Source of the DNA: Eucalyptus grandis
Lineage: Eukaryota > Streptophyta > Magnoliopsida > Myrtales > Myrtaceae
Length of the DNA: 64,000 nucleotides
Reading direction: 5' to 3'
NCBI RefSeq assembly: GCF_016545825.1
Contig: NC_052621.1
Location: 26,562,940-26,626,939, forward strand
Shown here: positions 22,659 through 34,550 of the stretch, in pieces
How positions within the stretch are numbered: position 1 is the stretch's first letter
Layout of the letters: every line of letters begins with the position of its first letter
The notes under the pieces: model-generated
Told to the model about the DNA's origin: nothing
The model's database searches: none
What the model saw: only the letters and a program-made list of their open reading frames with translations
Made by a program: the position numbers and the translations under genes

Positions 22659-25600
22659 ATGAAAGAAAGCAAATCGGGTAAGCAGAATCAGCAGCAGCAG
22701 CAGCTGCTGCAGCAGCACCAGAAGGATCACTTGTCCCCGTTCAAGCTCGCGAAATTGTTGGATCCGGAGGCCTCGTGGGACAAGGTAATCCGAGGGCCCC
22801 GCGCGTTCGGGAGCTCATTTATTGTCGGCAATTTTGGGTTTTGGTTTTGGGCGTTACGTTTCGGAGCTGTCCGCGTCTTGTGCTCGGAGGAGCGTGGGAG
22901 ATTTAGTTAATGCGGCTTTAGTTTCTGCTGAAGATGGATACTAAAGCGCTATAGATTCATCCGCCGAAGTGCAATTTAAGTGGAATTGATTTGATTTTGA
23001 ACGATTCGATTGGGTCCCGAAGTGAGCTTTTCATTGGGATAATTGAGTCATTAATGATCATGTGCGTCCGTGGATGTTGCAGGATCAGTTGGGAGATGTG
23101 CTGCATTGGATTCGACAGGTGGTGGCGCTCGTGTGCGGATTGCTGTGGGGTGCGATACCTTTGGTTGGAGGCATATGGATTGTCCTGTGAGTTGATTGCT
23201 TTTTGCGTTCGTGCACCTTTTCGGCCTTCCATTGTTTCTGTGCTACAAAAGTTTGAAGTTCTGGTAGAGGACTAGGCATCCTCCAGGATAAAAAAAGCAA
23301 CATATATAGAATCTGGATCCAGATCTCTCGAATAAAATTGAGTGCCTTAATTGCCAAAGATGGTACCTTAAGAGTTTCCTGAGCTAAAACTGCAGAGAGG
23401 CCATTGGTTCTATTTTATCTTATAATGTAGCAATTGTAATGGCAAATGTTGACCTTCTACAATACTAATTTTTCTCCCTTCGGATCAATGTGGGTATTGG
23501 ATACATAATACATGGCTATGGAGGCTTCCTCCATATCTTTGCCAAATGCTTTGAAGGTTATGGGCAGCAAATATTGCAAACTTTGAGAGGGAAAACCCCC
23601 ATCATGGTTTAGACATCTGTAGTTTTGTTTGGTACATCAGCAAATGCGGAGCCTTTTTCCAACAAAGTGGGATGAGTGCATTGATCTTCTCTAGCCATTG
23701 CACTCTGGTTGAACTTTTGAAAAAAGATTATTCAAAATAAAACAAAATGGCAGAACTTTAGTAGTGATGATTATGTCCAGTTTTAGTGTAAGCACCCAAA
23801 ATATGCATGCATTAGGATTCAGTAAGTTTTTCTCTTATTGAGCAGATGATAATTCATTTTGTTGTGAAATTTCTGGGATGGGCTTACCTGCCGAGTCCCG
23901 ACCAACCAAGGTTGTGTTTAGTTTCAGAAAACTTTCAAAATTCTTGTTTTCATTTTTGTTTGAGAATGACAATTCAAGGTAAACATGTTTGGTGGGTTGT
24001 TTGAAAAAATTAATATGAAAATACAGTAGTCCAGTTTCTCTTGAAGGCGCTAGGTTTTTGGAAACAGCTGAAAGATGCTTCCAGTGCTTTCTTTCCATTT
24101 TAAAACACGAAGGCCACCCAATTATAGCAGTCAAGTTTTGTCTTCTCTCAGTGGAGCATCGTGGGGGTGTCCTCTGTTCCTTGAAGCTCTTTTCAGGGAT
24201 GGATTGAAGATGGGTGATTGCGTTCTGAACAATGGGAGTGGCTAAGAATAGACTCTAGCGTATGAAAAAAAGAAACGGAGAATGAGAGAACAAAGAAGAA
24301 ATAGAATATAGGAAGGAAATAGAACAAATTACTCACATGGATTACATTTGAAAAATTTATGGCGAGTAATATTTTGTAATTTGAGTGGTGATGTTAATTT
24401 GAGTTTATATATTAATTTTTTTTTTTTTTTTAAAGTCAATATATTGAAGTGGATTATTGACTTGTGAACTTCTGCCGGAATTGTTAGCATAAAAAAAAAA
24501 TCTATTGATAATAGCACAACATATTTGCATTATTTTCTTATTTCTTGAGAATTGTGCTTTCATGAACCAAACATGCTCTCTAGAAACAAAAACAAAAAAA
24601 ACAAAAAAAATGAAAACAAAAACTGGAAATTTTTTCCAAACCCAAATGGACCCAATGTTTTATGTCAAAAAGTCGTTTCATACTCTTCAAGATCATGAGA
24701 TGGTTGAGCTCAAGTTTCTACTTGAAGAAGTTAAAGTTTGAAGAGGCATCCTGCATGGGCCACTCATTCACTAGCCAACATAGGCCTGGCTTAGGGGCTG
24801 CCCATGCACTATTCCATGAAAGTTGCTTTCCTAAGATGCGATTGGTTAGAGGCTGCATCTCTTTGACCTTTCCATTTGTAATGGCAAGGCAATCACGTAT
24901 AAAGTATTTTTAACTCTTGAGTATCTAATTGAAAGCATCTTGATATAGGACTAAAGTTGCAAAACTAAGTCTCGATTTAAGAAAGATATCTAGATGATCA
25001 GGGTAAATTGTCGAGCCATCAATTTGCCTATCACCACTGAATATTCTGTATTGTATATGAGTAAAGGAGTTCAGATGTTTGTCTGAGCAGTAGTCATCAA
25101 CAAAGGACAGTTGTTTGCAGGGGGACAAAGTCAGGTAGCATGTTCTACATTGAGATTATGGTTGTTGAAATCTGGTCATAGCATCTTTCAGTGCTATGAT
25201 CTTAAGTTGTTAGCCTCTTTAGGGATTCCCATCCTAATTAATAAAGTCATAAGGTATTTACAATCCTTAAAACTTTTAGCAATTTAGTGTCAGCAGTTGA
25301 TAACTTCAATTGAATTTCTTCTGGGGTTCTCTCGTCTGTGATCTTTAGGGACAAAGATCAAGTAGGCCTTGTGAACAACTTGATGCACTGTCTTCCTTGA
25401 GGCAAACTGTAATTCTATAAGAACAAAAAACCCTGTAGTAGGAAATGAGGAATTTGAAAAACCAATAGATAGAAATTTGTCAGAATGTTCAACCCAAAAG
25501 TTTAAGCTTATAACTGGAGAAGACTTCATGAATATAAGGCCCATTAAAACACTATAGGCAATCAATGTAGGAGAATACTTTAGCATTCCCTCTCACGTGC

Positions 25601-27336
25601 AAATTGAACAGGAAAAACACATGGACTTGACAAACGAGGGGCTGTATAAGCGAAATAAACTGTAGTGGAACCTAGCTCATTACCGTGTTAAAAAGTCTAA
25701 CCCAAAATCTTAAACTTATAGGTGGAGGTATAAAAAGCATATAAATCCTGTAGATATCAGATGTAGGATGCTTCAAAAAAAAAAAAACTGTCAAATTTGA
25801 CCAAGCTGTTGAAGATTTCAAGTCTTAAAAAGTTTCATGAAGTTTGAAAATGAAGTTGATAATAGCTAAGAATAGACTCCACCTTTTAACAAGACAAACT
25901 TGGATTCCATCAGTGTGGAAACGAATTATTTTGTGAATTCTATAGGTAAAAATATCATCAAATTTACCTATCTGAGAATTTCAAATATTTGGATACAAAG
26001 TTAATGGACAAAGTTAATGGATGCAGACAATCTTTATTTCCATTGGGATGAACTTGGATTTGAGAGTGGAAGCCCATGTAGTTCAAAATGTGTTATGAAA
26101 CCATTAGATTGAAAATGATGAAATTTCACATAACTCACTATCCTTTTTGTAGTTCAGATGCTAACACATTGTGTATGATTGATCTCATGTATTTTATGCA
26201 TTGTTTCTGACATTTGTAGGATGTAATGATCTGATCCTTAAGACACCCTTTGATATGAAGTAGGATCTCTATTTAACGACCTTACACAGCATAATTGCTT
26301 AAAATATGAAGTTTGTTGAGCCAATCATTCCAAGTGAGGAATGGGACGGCAGTTATAAGTGGACCTCCTTTGCTGTAGATGATTGTTGTCTTTAGTTCTC
26401 AGGGTGGACTAGTTCAATAGGTTAAGTCTGATGATCGGTTTTGGAGCACAATCTGGGCACTTTGTTGATATTCTCTTGTTTCTATCTGGAAATGGTAATG
26501 TATAGAATTCTTGATTGTGTAGACTGCGCTTGCAGGAGACTTGAATTTTTGGTTGCTTTGGTTTGGGATGGATGCTTGATGATACCTGGCTTATTCAAAC
26601 TGCTAGCATTATTGAGTTTGATTGAAACCTCCCGCAGAAGTTTTATAAGCCAGATTCCTGGCCCTTTGTGGTTCTTTGACATCTGTTGTGACAATTACAG
26701 TGTGAGACTATAATAAAGCTAATAACATGAGTGAAAGTTACATGAGAAAGGAGAGCATTTAACACCATGCATAACTATGAACTTGATGACCCTATCTTAA
26801 TCTGCTACCATATGGAATATGCCATGATCATGCAATATAAATGTATTCTGTGTCTCAAATTCGACATTTTGGTACGATACTAAGAGTACATCCTTCTGCA
26901 GGTTCCTGGCAATATCATCTGGCATAGTTTATGGCTATTATGCAATGATACTAAAGATAGATGAAGAGGAATATGGCGGTCATGGAGCTCTTCTTCAGGA
27001 GGGACTATTTGCCTCCGTGACTCTCTTTCTGGTAATGTCTTTTTTGTGCAGAATGGAAGATGTTATTTTCTTTTTGCTTGTGGGGAGATGCCTAGACTTT
27101 TGATTTCAAAGCTTCTTCTCTCGTCTCGTATTGATTAATATCGCATGCTCATTAGTGCCCCTTTTCTATGAAGGAAAGAGAAACCTTGAAATTGCATTAC
27201 CTATTATAGCAGAGAGTTGCAGTGCGGTTCCTTGTGCTTTTCTGCGTTGCCTCTCTTTCCTCCCATGCTTACAACTCTTGTCTGTTTTCTCTTTCAGCTT
27301 GCATGGATTCTAGTCTATAGCTTGGCTCATTTCTGA
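22659..27336 (+). CDS. Rab5ip/RCAF1-family membrane protein, 4 exons
   Basis: Exons 22659-22784, 23083-23186, 26902-27031 and 27298-27336 join in frame at GT-AG sites to give 132 residues. The protein is a small multi-pass membrane protein of the Rab5-interacting (Rab5ip/EMC6-like) family. The human member RAB5IF (RCAF1) assists respiratory supercomplex assembly; the plant role is not established. The N-terminus is polar and glutamine-rich (about residues 9-21), then DHLSPFKLAKLLDPEASWDK. Two adjoining hydrophobic segments follow (about 53-93, including LLWGAIPLVGGIWIVL and AISSGIVYGYYAM), then the motif DEEEYGGHGALLQEG, then a last segment ending LAWILVYSLAHF. The start was chosen at MKESKSGK because in-frame ATGs farther upstream add leader-like sequence. 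Intron 2 is 3.7 kb; duplication copy B begins inside it. Confidence 0.9.
23187..25492 (+). other. Large intron 2 of the RCAF1-like gene
   Basis: This is the unique part of a 3.7-kb intron. It is T-rich with A-runs (for example around 24590-24640) and has no supported nested gene. The remainder of the intron, 25493-26901, belongs to duplication copy B. Confidence 0.6.
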
Positions 27337-29508
27337 TCAGATAGTATTGCGGGATTGCCTGTCTTTATGCGAACGAGTTAGATGGTTTTGATGCCGACGG
27401 ATTTCAGGGGTTGAAGACCGGTGCAACATTACCAATGGCGACAGTGAGAAGCTTCTTAGCTGCGATTATTTCCTTCTATTTTTTGAGCGTGCAAAAGTTA
27501 GATCCGGCAGAGCATCAGTATGCCGGATTTGGGCTCATAATCACTGGATGCTTTCAACGACTTCTCCTTTCTTTTTCTTTTTATTTTTCCTTTTTGTTTG
27601 GGTTTTCGACAAACATCTCAGGAAATGTAGCAGTAGGCAATGCCCTCTCAGACGATATGGATGACGTTATTCTTGTCACCGAAATAAAGTCATACGGAAA
27701 CAAAAGTTGGCAATTTGTTTTGTTGGTTTCCCCTGTGGTGGCTCTCTTGTAATCTCCAACAATTACTGTTTCCTCTGTTGCCATGGTTGCGAACAAAATG
27801 GACAGCAGGAAGTGTCTCAGTCCTCCTATTTTTCTTCCATTGTAGTTAAATGGCCAAATCCGGTTGACGTATTTTTCCCCGAAGACCAAGAACCAGAACA
27901 TTGGAAAAATGAAAATATATAAATAAATAAATAAATAAAGCCTCTGCTTTATAGGTGATCCTCTGAGCATGTTCTATTGAGGAGGGACTATATATGTATA
28001 GTCGATCTCAAGCTGCTCAACAGACACAAAGCTTAAATCTGTGGAGTTACGGTAGAAAGACTGAGCTTACAATGTCCAGGGTCGTGGGTCATGTTGAACT
28101 TCATATATTCTGTATCTTGATTCAACACATGAGGCATTATTATGGTTATCTAATTGTTTTGTTCCAAGGGGGAAGAGGACAGGGAAAATTACAAAGCCAC
28201 ATGGGGCAACGCAAAAAGTAATTTAAAAAAAAAAAAAAAGGTAAAAGAAGAGGAAGCTGCGTTTGCCGGGAGTCGAACCCGGGTCTATTGCTTGGAAGGC
28301 AATTATCCTAACCGTTGGACTACAAACGCTAGCTATTGATATGTGAACGTATAAAACCAATTTTAATAATTTTTTTTCTATTCTAGAGACTCTTTAAGAC
28401 CGACCTGCGGTTTTGTCATTATTTTTGTTCGATCCACGTCGATGAATGAAATTTACCCCAAGAGTTAGGACATAGTTAAAAAAAAAAAGTCCCAAATCGA
28501 GTGGAATTAGGGAGTAGATTTTGCTTTGGAGTTTGAGGGAATTTTCTTCTGTGGGTTAACAATGGAGTGCTGTGTTTATGTGATAATGTATTTATCGGGT
28601 GTTGGAATCCACTTATTCCACTCCTGGACAAGTAATTGCTAGAATTGAACATTATCCGTATTTATCAAAGCAAGCTCAAGAATGTGCACAGATGCAGTGC
28701 TAAAGAGTGCTGAGTGAAATCATGAAGATGGAAATGAAAAGTCTTGAGTATTTAGGAGAGAGTATTGGAGCAAGTGTGGCCAGCACTCCTTCATTCTTAC
28801 TGCCTTCTTTGGTGAGAAGTTCCCTTCAATATTCTAATGTCCTAGGCATAGAGGGACTATACACAAACTTTGTGCTTTGTCTTAGCACTCAATATAATAT
28901 CTCTATATATATCCTTTTCTTTTGGTTACTCCTTTTCACTTATTCTTGGAAAAGAGAAAAGAAATATAATATAATAAATGGAAACATTTGAGGTTGAACC
29001 ATTTAGCAATGATTTATTATAAGGGGAAAAATAAATGAAGAAAGCAAAAAATTGAAGATTTCCTTTGGAACCGGGGATGGAGGAGACTCTAAACAAGAGA
29101 AAAGTATCAAAAAGATTCTAAACATATTGTATTGATACTCATTCAATTATAAATCTTTTAATCCAAACAATTTAGTTCTAAGCCAATTGTATCTGTCCCA
29201 ATTGAATCAATCTAATTGTTTTTTTTTATTGAAAATTGTTCACATGAACATTAGCCATATTATGTGGCACAATCAACATTGATGTAAATAAATTTTACAA
29301 ATTTTTATATTTATTTTTTTTAGTTTCTCCTCGCCAACCACAATGAAAAAAATATCAAAATATCAAAATTAAAAAAAAAAAAAAATTTATAGAACTTACC
29401 CACATTAGCGCTGCATTTATCATATGTCTAAATTAGTGATCTCTAGCTAAAATTGGCCAAATAGACATAATTGTTATGAATGTAAAAGATTAGGACTAAA
29501 TTAGATGT
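25493..29508 (+). repeat. Segmental duplication, copy B (parental)
   Basis: Colinear with copy A at 8855-14205 in the same orientation, but without the two large insertions found there. It covers the second part of RCAF1-like intron 2, exons 3 and 4, the 3' flank, the intact tRNA-Gly and a foldback repeat. Because it holds intact exons continuous with exons 1 and 2, it is the likely donor. Confidence 0.9.
28258..28329 (-). tRNA. tRNA-Gly (anticodon TCC)
   Basis: A 72-base gene folds into a full cloverleaf. The acceptor stem is GCGTTTG with CAAACGC, and the D arm is GTCC/GGAT. The anticodon arm is ATTGC-CTTCCAA-GCAAT, giving anticodon TCC, and the T arm is CCGGG-TTCGACT-CCCGG. The discriminator is A; CCA is not encoded. 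A T-run for pol III termination follows on the minus strand (the A-run at 28225-28239). A broken copy lies at 12424-12479. Confidence 0.95.
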
Positions 29509-29515
29509 AATAAGT
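29150..29515. repeat. Foldback MITE-like repeat, copy 2
   Basis: The copy-B counterpart of the repeat at 13850-14230, with the same arms ('tttagttctaagccaattg' at the left, 'ctaaaattggccaaatagac' at the right) and an AT-rich centre. It marks the far end of the segmental duplication. Confidence 0.5.
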
Positions 29516-31300
29516 TTTTTTTCTACTTTCCCTCTCTAAATGAGGATGGTCGTCACTATGTTGTCCTATTCTGCTGAACACCACTTGTGCAGCCTCTGAT
29601 GCATTAATCAGCATGTGACTCCTTTGATTACGACTTCAATGAACCTTAATACTTTGACAAGTGTCGCCGTTTCGTTACCTTTCCAAACAAAGATTTTTCA
29701 TGCATATAGATATTTATGTATATTTGTCCATACGCTAATGTGGAGAAGCAATCATGTCGATTGTCCCTCCTATTCCTTCTAATTTATTACTGTCTGTCTT
29801 TTTTCTGTACATAGCAAGTTTTGCAAAGACATCCGCCCAATGAAGATCATGGAATGTTTGTCAATGAACAGGATTCTAATATTCGCATTTCGCTTTCTAA
29901 GCTTTAAGTAGTCCTAAAAATAACATAAGCTATTTTGGAGGATGATCGCAATGAAAAATAATTCGTCATGGATTCATTTACTAATGAATGTTTTGCTATT
30001 TTCAAAACAGACTTTGACGGTAGTATTTGCAAACGAGGGCTTAGTGGATGGGGTTTATTGTTAATTAGGCGCACACAAGTTTGGTTATGATATCTTTGAT
30101 TAATAATATTTTCAAAGTAGGTAGCACTCGGTCATTGCAATTAGATCTTGAATTCATGCCCATGATTTTTAATAAGTTTCCCAAAACCTCGTCTCAGATT
30201 GGGACATGAAATTCGAAACCATTTGAGATTTTAGGCTAAAAAATGGTGGATTTTGAAAAAGAAAAGTATAATTATATATGATTACTTTTGTGTTTTAGGA
30301 TTTACAAATTGCGTAAGTAACCTTTGAATATCTTAAAGGAATTGTTGGGGCGGTTTTGCGAATAGCTCATTAGATTAGGTTTTGAGTAATACGGCACGCA
30401 AATTCCAAACTTGCCCCGGTTCCTGTTGAAGATCCTTTAGAAACAAAATAAACAAAACTCTGGTATAGTTAACTTTTTATGCTAAGAAGTCCTTTCCTTT
30501 CCGGTGAAATTCTACTTTCAGTCCTTGACTTTGAACATTTTTTTCTAATCAAGTCCTTGAATTCTCAATTCAATCTAACGAATTTGCATAGCTTTTCTAA
30601 TCAAAGTTCTTCTAACTCCAAATTTGATTAATTAATCGAGACGTGTTTGTTGGAATCGACAAGAGTTAGACGAGGAAAGCTTGATCCACAACGCTTACAA
30701 TTTTGAAATCTCATTGCTCAAGGTCCGGTCGTGGTCTTCATTGTTGTGATTTCCCATACTAGATGCTTGTCAAATTCGACAAACATGCAGTTTCGACTAT
30801 TCGGATCTTGAAGCCAAAACGCATTGATTGAAAACGCTAGGAAGATCGAATGCTTTGATCAGACAAATCGAAAGGGCTTGATTGCAAAAGATGCGCAGAT
30901 CCACGGGGGCAAAAGCGGAAAAAAGGTCGCCGCGTATTCTTCTACTCCCGCGGCGAACGACATACAAATACAATACCGTTGCGACGCCGCTCTCGGACAG
31001 CGTCGTCAACAACAGACGGAGCGAAGAACAGAAGAAAAAAAAGGGGGAAAAAAAGGAAGGAAAAATGAAAATCTCTGTGTCTTCGGGAAAGGATTCGTGC
31101 GAGATCGGACATGGAATATAAACTGTCAAACGGAAGCGACAACGGATCACCCCAAAGATAGCACAAAACCCATCAACCCACGTCACGGTTTCGCAAGATT
31201 TCTTTTTTTTTTTTTTTTTTTCTCTATTCTCGTTCGCTTTAACATCGATCGCATCCGTATCGCGTTCTTTTAGCTGCCGAAGGAACGGGAAAAAAGAGGA
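29516..31300. other. Intergenic, no gene seen
   Basis: Between the duplication and the rhomboid gene. Long open frames on the minus strand over 30797-31723 are low-complexity shadows of the rhomboid leader and first exon. The last part is probably the rhomboid promoter, with a long T-run at 31201-31220. Confidence 0.5.
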
Positions 31301-31332
31301 GTTTCCCTCCAACCCAATCCCAAAAAGGGACG

Positions 31333-31418
31333 AAAATCTCGCCTTTTGATAATTCATCTCCGACCCAATCCGAACGGGGGCCAAAAATCTCGCCTTTTGA
31401 TGATTCATCTCCGACCCA
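31333..31418 (+). repeat. 50-bp direct repeat in the rhomboid leader
   Basis: 'aatctcgccttttgataatt' (from about 31335) recurs as 'aatctcgccttttgatgatt' (from about 31385), followed in both by 'catctccgaccca'. A weaker partial unit precedes (31310-31332). It lies 90-170 bp before the start codon, so it is probably promoter or 5' UTR. Confidence 0.8.
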
Positions 31419-31505
31419 CATGGGTTCGAGATTGAATTTTCGTCCCCGAATCCCAATGGCGACGACAAGCTAACGCATTTTCGATAAGAAGAGCGGGGAG
31501 TTGCG

Positions 31506-34500
31506 ATGAAGGGCAAGGATCCTTCGCCGGAGGTGCAGATCACGGTGCAGGGGCGGGGCGGGGACGGCGGGGTGGCGGCGGGGGCGGAGGACCATGTGTT
31601 CCGGCAGGTCAGGTACAGACGGTGGGTCACGTGGCTGGTCCCGTCGTTCGTGGTGGCCAACGTGGTGATGTTCTTGGTGACCATGTACGTGAACGATTGT
31701 CCCAAGAAATCCGGTTTTTGCATCGTCAGGTTTCTGGGGAGGTTCTCTTTTCAAACGCTCAAGGAGAATCCCCTGCTCGGGCCTTCATCGGATACGTGAG
31801 TCTTCCTTCTGTCTCTCTGTTACTTTCTCTGTTTCTGTATCATTTCTAGCGCGTACATGGGATTGATGCATGCCATGGTGGGTGGAATGCAATGTCTAGA
31901 TGGGTCTGCAGTTGAATAGGACATGGGCTTATGGATGCTTTATTGGTTTTTTTAGAATGGTCCTTGTAGTGGATGACTTTTGTGAGTTTGTGCTCCATTG
32001 TTGTTTAGTTTACTTGATCCTATGGGTATGGGAATCTAAGCTGCGAAAAGAGAGAGTCCAGAGTTCAAAGGCATTGCGATTCGAGAGGCATAATGGTTAA
32101 TGCGAAAGCGCTCGTGAGATCAATCTTTGGTGGAGAGAGGAGCCAGAGATGCATTAACTTTTCTGTTAAAGTAAGGCTCGTACTATAGTTAATGTTCAAT
32201 ATGCAATTCCATGTACTTGTTTCGAATTAGATAGTGGTTCCGAAGGCAGAAGGTGGACAGTAATGTGAAACCCAAGTAGCAAAATGCGGTTGTGTAATAG
32301 AAATTGTGTAGTTACCGGAAATCTCCTGATTTGAATTGGAACTGAGAAGCTGAGTTTGATTTCACCATCTTGTTCATGGATGATCTGAATAAAAGCCATT
32401 GGACAAACTTGAACCCCAAAAAAGGGGAAAAGAGAGCAGCAAGATAGAGAAAGGATGAGACTTACAAATGTTTCTTAACATGATAGTGCTGGGCATAGCA
32501 TTTCTTGCAGGCCTTACCAATACACATCTAAACAAGAGAAGATGTCATTTTGATTCTGGATGATTAACTCTATTGAGAGTTATTTCTCAGCTGTTTCACA
32601 TGTATTAAATCGTGATTTAATGTTAATCTCTAAAATAGAACTCTTAACTCTTATTGGTGGAGATTTACATTATGTGTCCAGCTCATCTTAACATGCAATT
32701 TGGCATGCCATATAGCGGAGTTATGGTTTTGGGAAATTTTTCATCCAACGAAATTATGTAATTTGCCATTCTCCTGTTCAGGTTATACAAGATGGGCGCT
32801 TTAGCAGTTGCTGACGTGGTTCAGAGGCACCAGGCTTGGCGCCTATTTACCTGCATATGGTTGCACGCTGGGGTTTTCCACATGCTGGCAAATATGTTGA
32901 GTCTAGTTTTCATAGGGATCCGACTTGAACAGGAATTTGGTTTTGGTATGCATAAATGGTCTTTACTGTAGCAAAAGATTTTATTGCAACTTCATAATGC
33001 ATCATCGCCTTTACCTTGAAAGGCTCTACCTATTTGAGATTCTGACACAAACCCAATCGGATATGTTCCCACTGATACTTCCGTGGAAATATTAAGCTCT
33101 TGTTATTATGAAGTATTGTAGCTTTGCAAAAATTAACTCGTAGTTTCTCTTCCAATTTTTCAGTTCGAATTGGGCTACTGTATGTTATATCTGGCTTTGG
33201 TGGAAGTTTATTATCAGCCCTATTCATTCAATCTAGCATCTCGGTTGGTGCATCGGGTGCCCTTTTGGTTTGCTAGGGAGCATGCTCTCCGAACTCATTA
33301 CAAATTGGACAATATATGCGAACAAGGTACACTAAAAGAACCGAACGTGGCCTTTGTTAGAACCTTCAGCCTTTTGAAATTCTCTGACCGTGCCTCTTGA
33401 CCATATAGATCATTTTGTCTGTACGTGCAGTTAGCGGCATTGTTAACTCTCATCGTCATCGTTATAATAAATCTCGCGATGGGTATTCTGCCTCACGTGG
33501 ACAACTTTGCTCATATTGGCGGATTTCTTTCTGGTTTTCTTCTTGGCTTTGTGTTCCTAATTCGGCCGCAGTTCGGGTGGGTTAGCCAAAGAAATGCTCT
33601 TCCTGGAAGAGCAACCCCTTCACTTAAACCAAAGCACACGATGTATCAGTATGTGCTATGGGTGATTTCTGTGATTCTACTAATCTCAGGGTAAGTTCAT
33701 CACATCTCGATCATTCTAAGCTTCTGGTACATTTGACAATCTCCTTCTACAGATCTGAGGAATACGACCATTAGGGGCATGTTGTCTTTACAGGTTGACA
33801 GTTGGCCTGGTGATGCTCTTCCATGGAGTTAATGCAAATGAATACTGCTCGTGGTGTCATTATATGAGCTGCTTCCCCGGCTCAAAATGGAGCTGCAAGT
33901 CGCAACAAGTATCCTGCATGGTAATTGATGTTGCTATTGTGCACTTAATATCAACTGGTCCGATTGCCCCCATCTACATTATAGTATTATCAATGGCAGC
34001 GGAAGTGATTTCCTCATTTGAAAGTTCAAAACTAGAAAGGAAAAATAAAATTTGGAGCTGGCCTGCTTGCTATGGGAAAATTAAAGTGAAGCTTTGACAA
34101 GGAAAACGTGCCTGTATAATCAGCCTCAAAGCGATGGTATAAGAGTGTATATTTTGGTTCCATGGAAGGTACTTCTTTAGAAGTCCATGGTAGTCGGACC
34201 TTACTAAAAAAGATCACTAGTTTCATGACAGTCATAAGGGCCTTCTGTGAGAAACTGACTAATCAGTGTGGCCTAAGATTGTTTATTTAGCTGCAAGGTG
34301 TGACCGTAGAGCTTAGAGGGAGAGTTCTGCAATCATAGGAATTTTTTGAATGATAAGAGCTGTGGAATTCCCCATTTTTTTTGGTGTAAATGCTGGTCTT
34401 CTTAACTTATGAATGTGACTTTTGCAGATGAACCAAACTGGGAATGTGCTCGACTTGACATGCCTAAGCAATGGGAAGAGCAATGATTACATATTGTCAA

Positions 34501-34550
34501 ACGACAATCCTTCCGTGATCCAGAATTTATGTAACCAGCTATGCAGTTAA
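31506..34550 (+). CDS. RBL1: Rhomboid-like serine protease (RBL1 type), one-base frameshift
   Basis: Six exons: 31506-31795, 32782-32945, 33164-33326, 33431-33690, 33794-33920 and 34428-34550. They total 1127 bases, one short of a 375-residue protein. Rhomboids are polytopic intramembrane serine proteases of Golgi, endosome or related membranes. Features in order are a polar N-terminus, TM1 (about 41-62), the [11 protein letters not shown] motif (oxyanion-site His and Asn, about 125-134), GASG with the catalytic serine (about 182), the catalytic histidine in DNFAHIGG (about 234), and a cysteine-rich tail with CSWCHYMSC as in plant RBL1/RBL2. Immediately after GASGA the T-run at 33263-33266 has four Ts where the frame needs five, and a TAG follows within a few codons. 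Downstream sequence and splice sites remain conserved, so it is a recent mutation or a sequence error. The exon 5 donor is the least certain boundary. Confidence 0.88.

Noticed and set aside
30797..31723. A 308-residue minus-strand open frame over the rhomboid leader and exon 1
   Set aside because: Composition is low-complexity, it overlaps the real rhomboid exon antisense, and no domain is recognisable.
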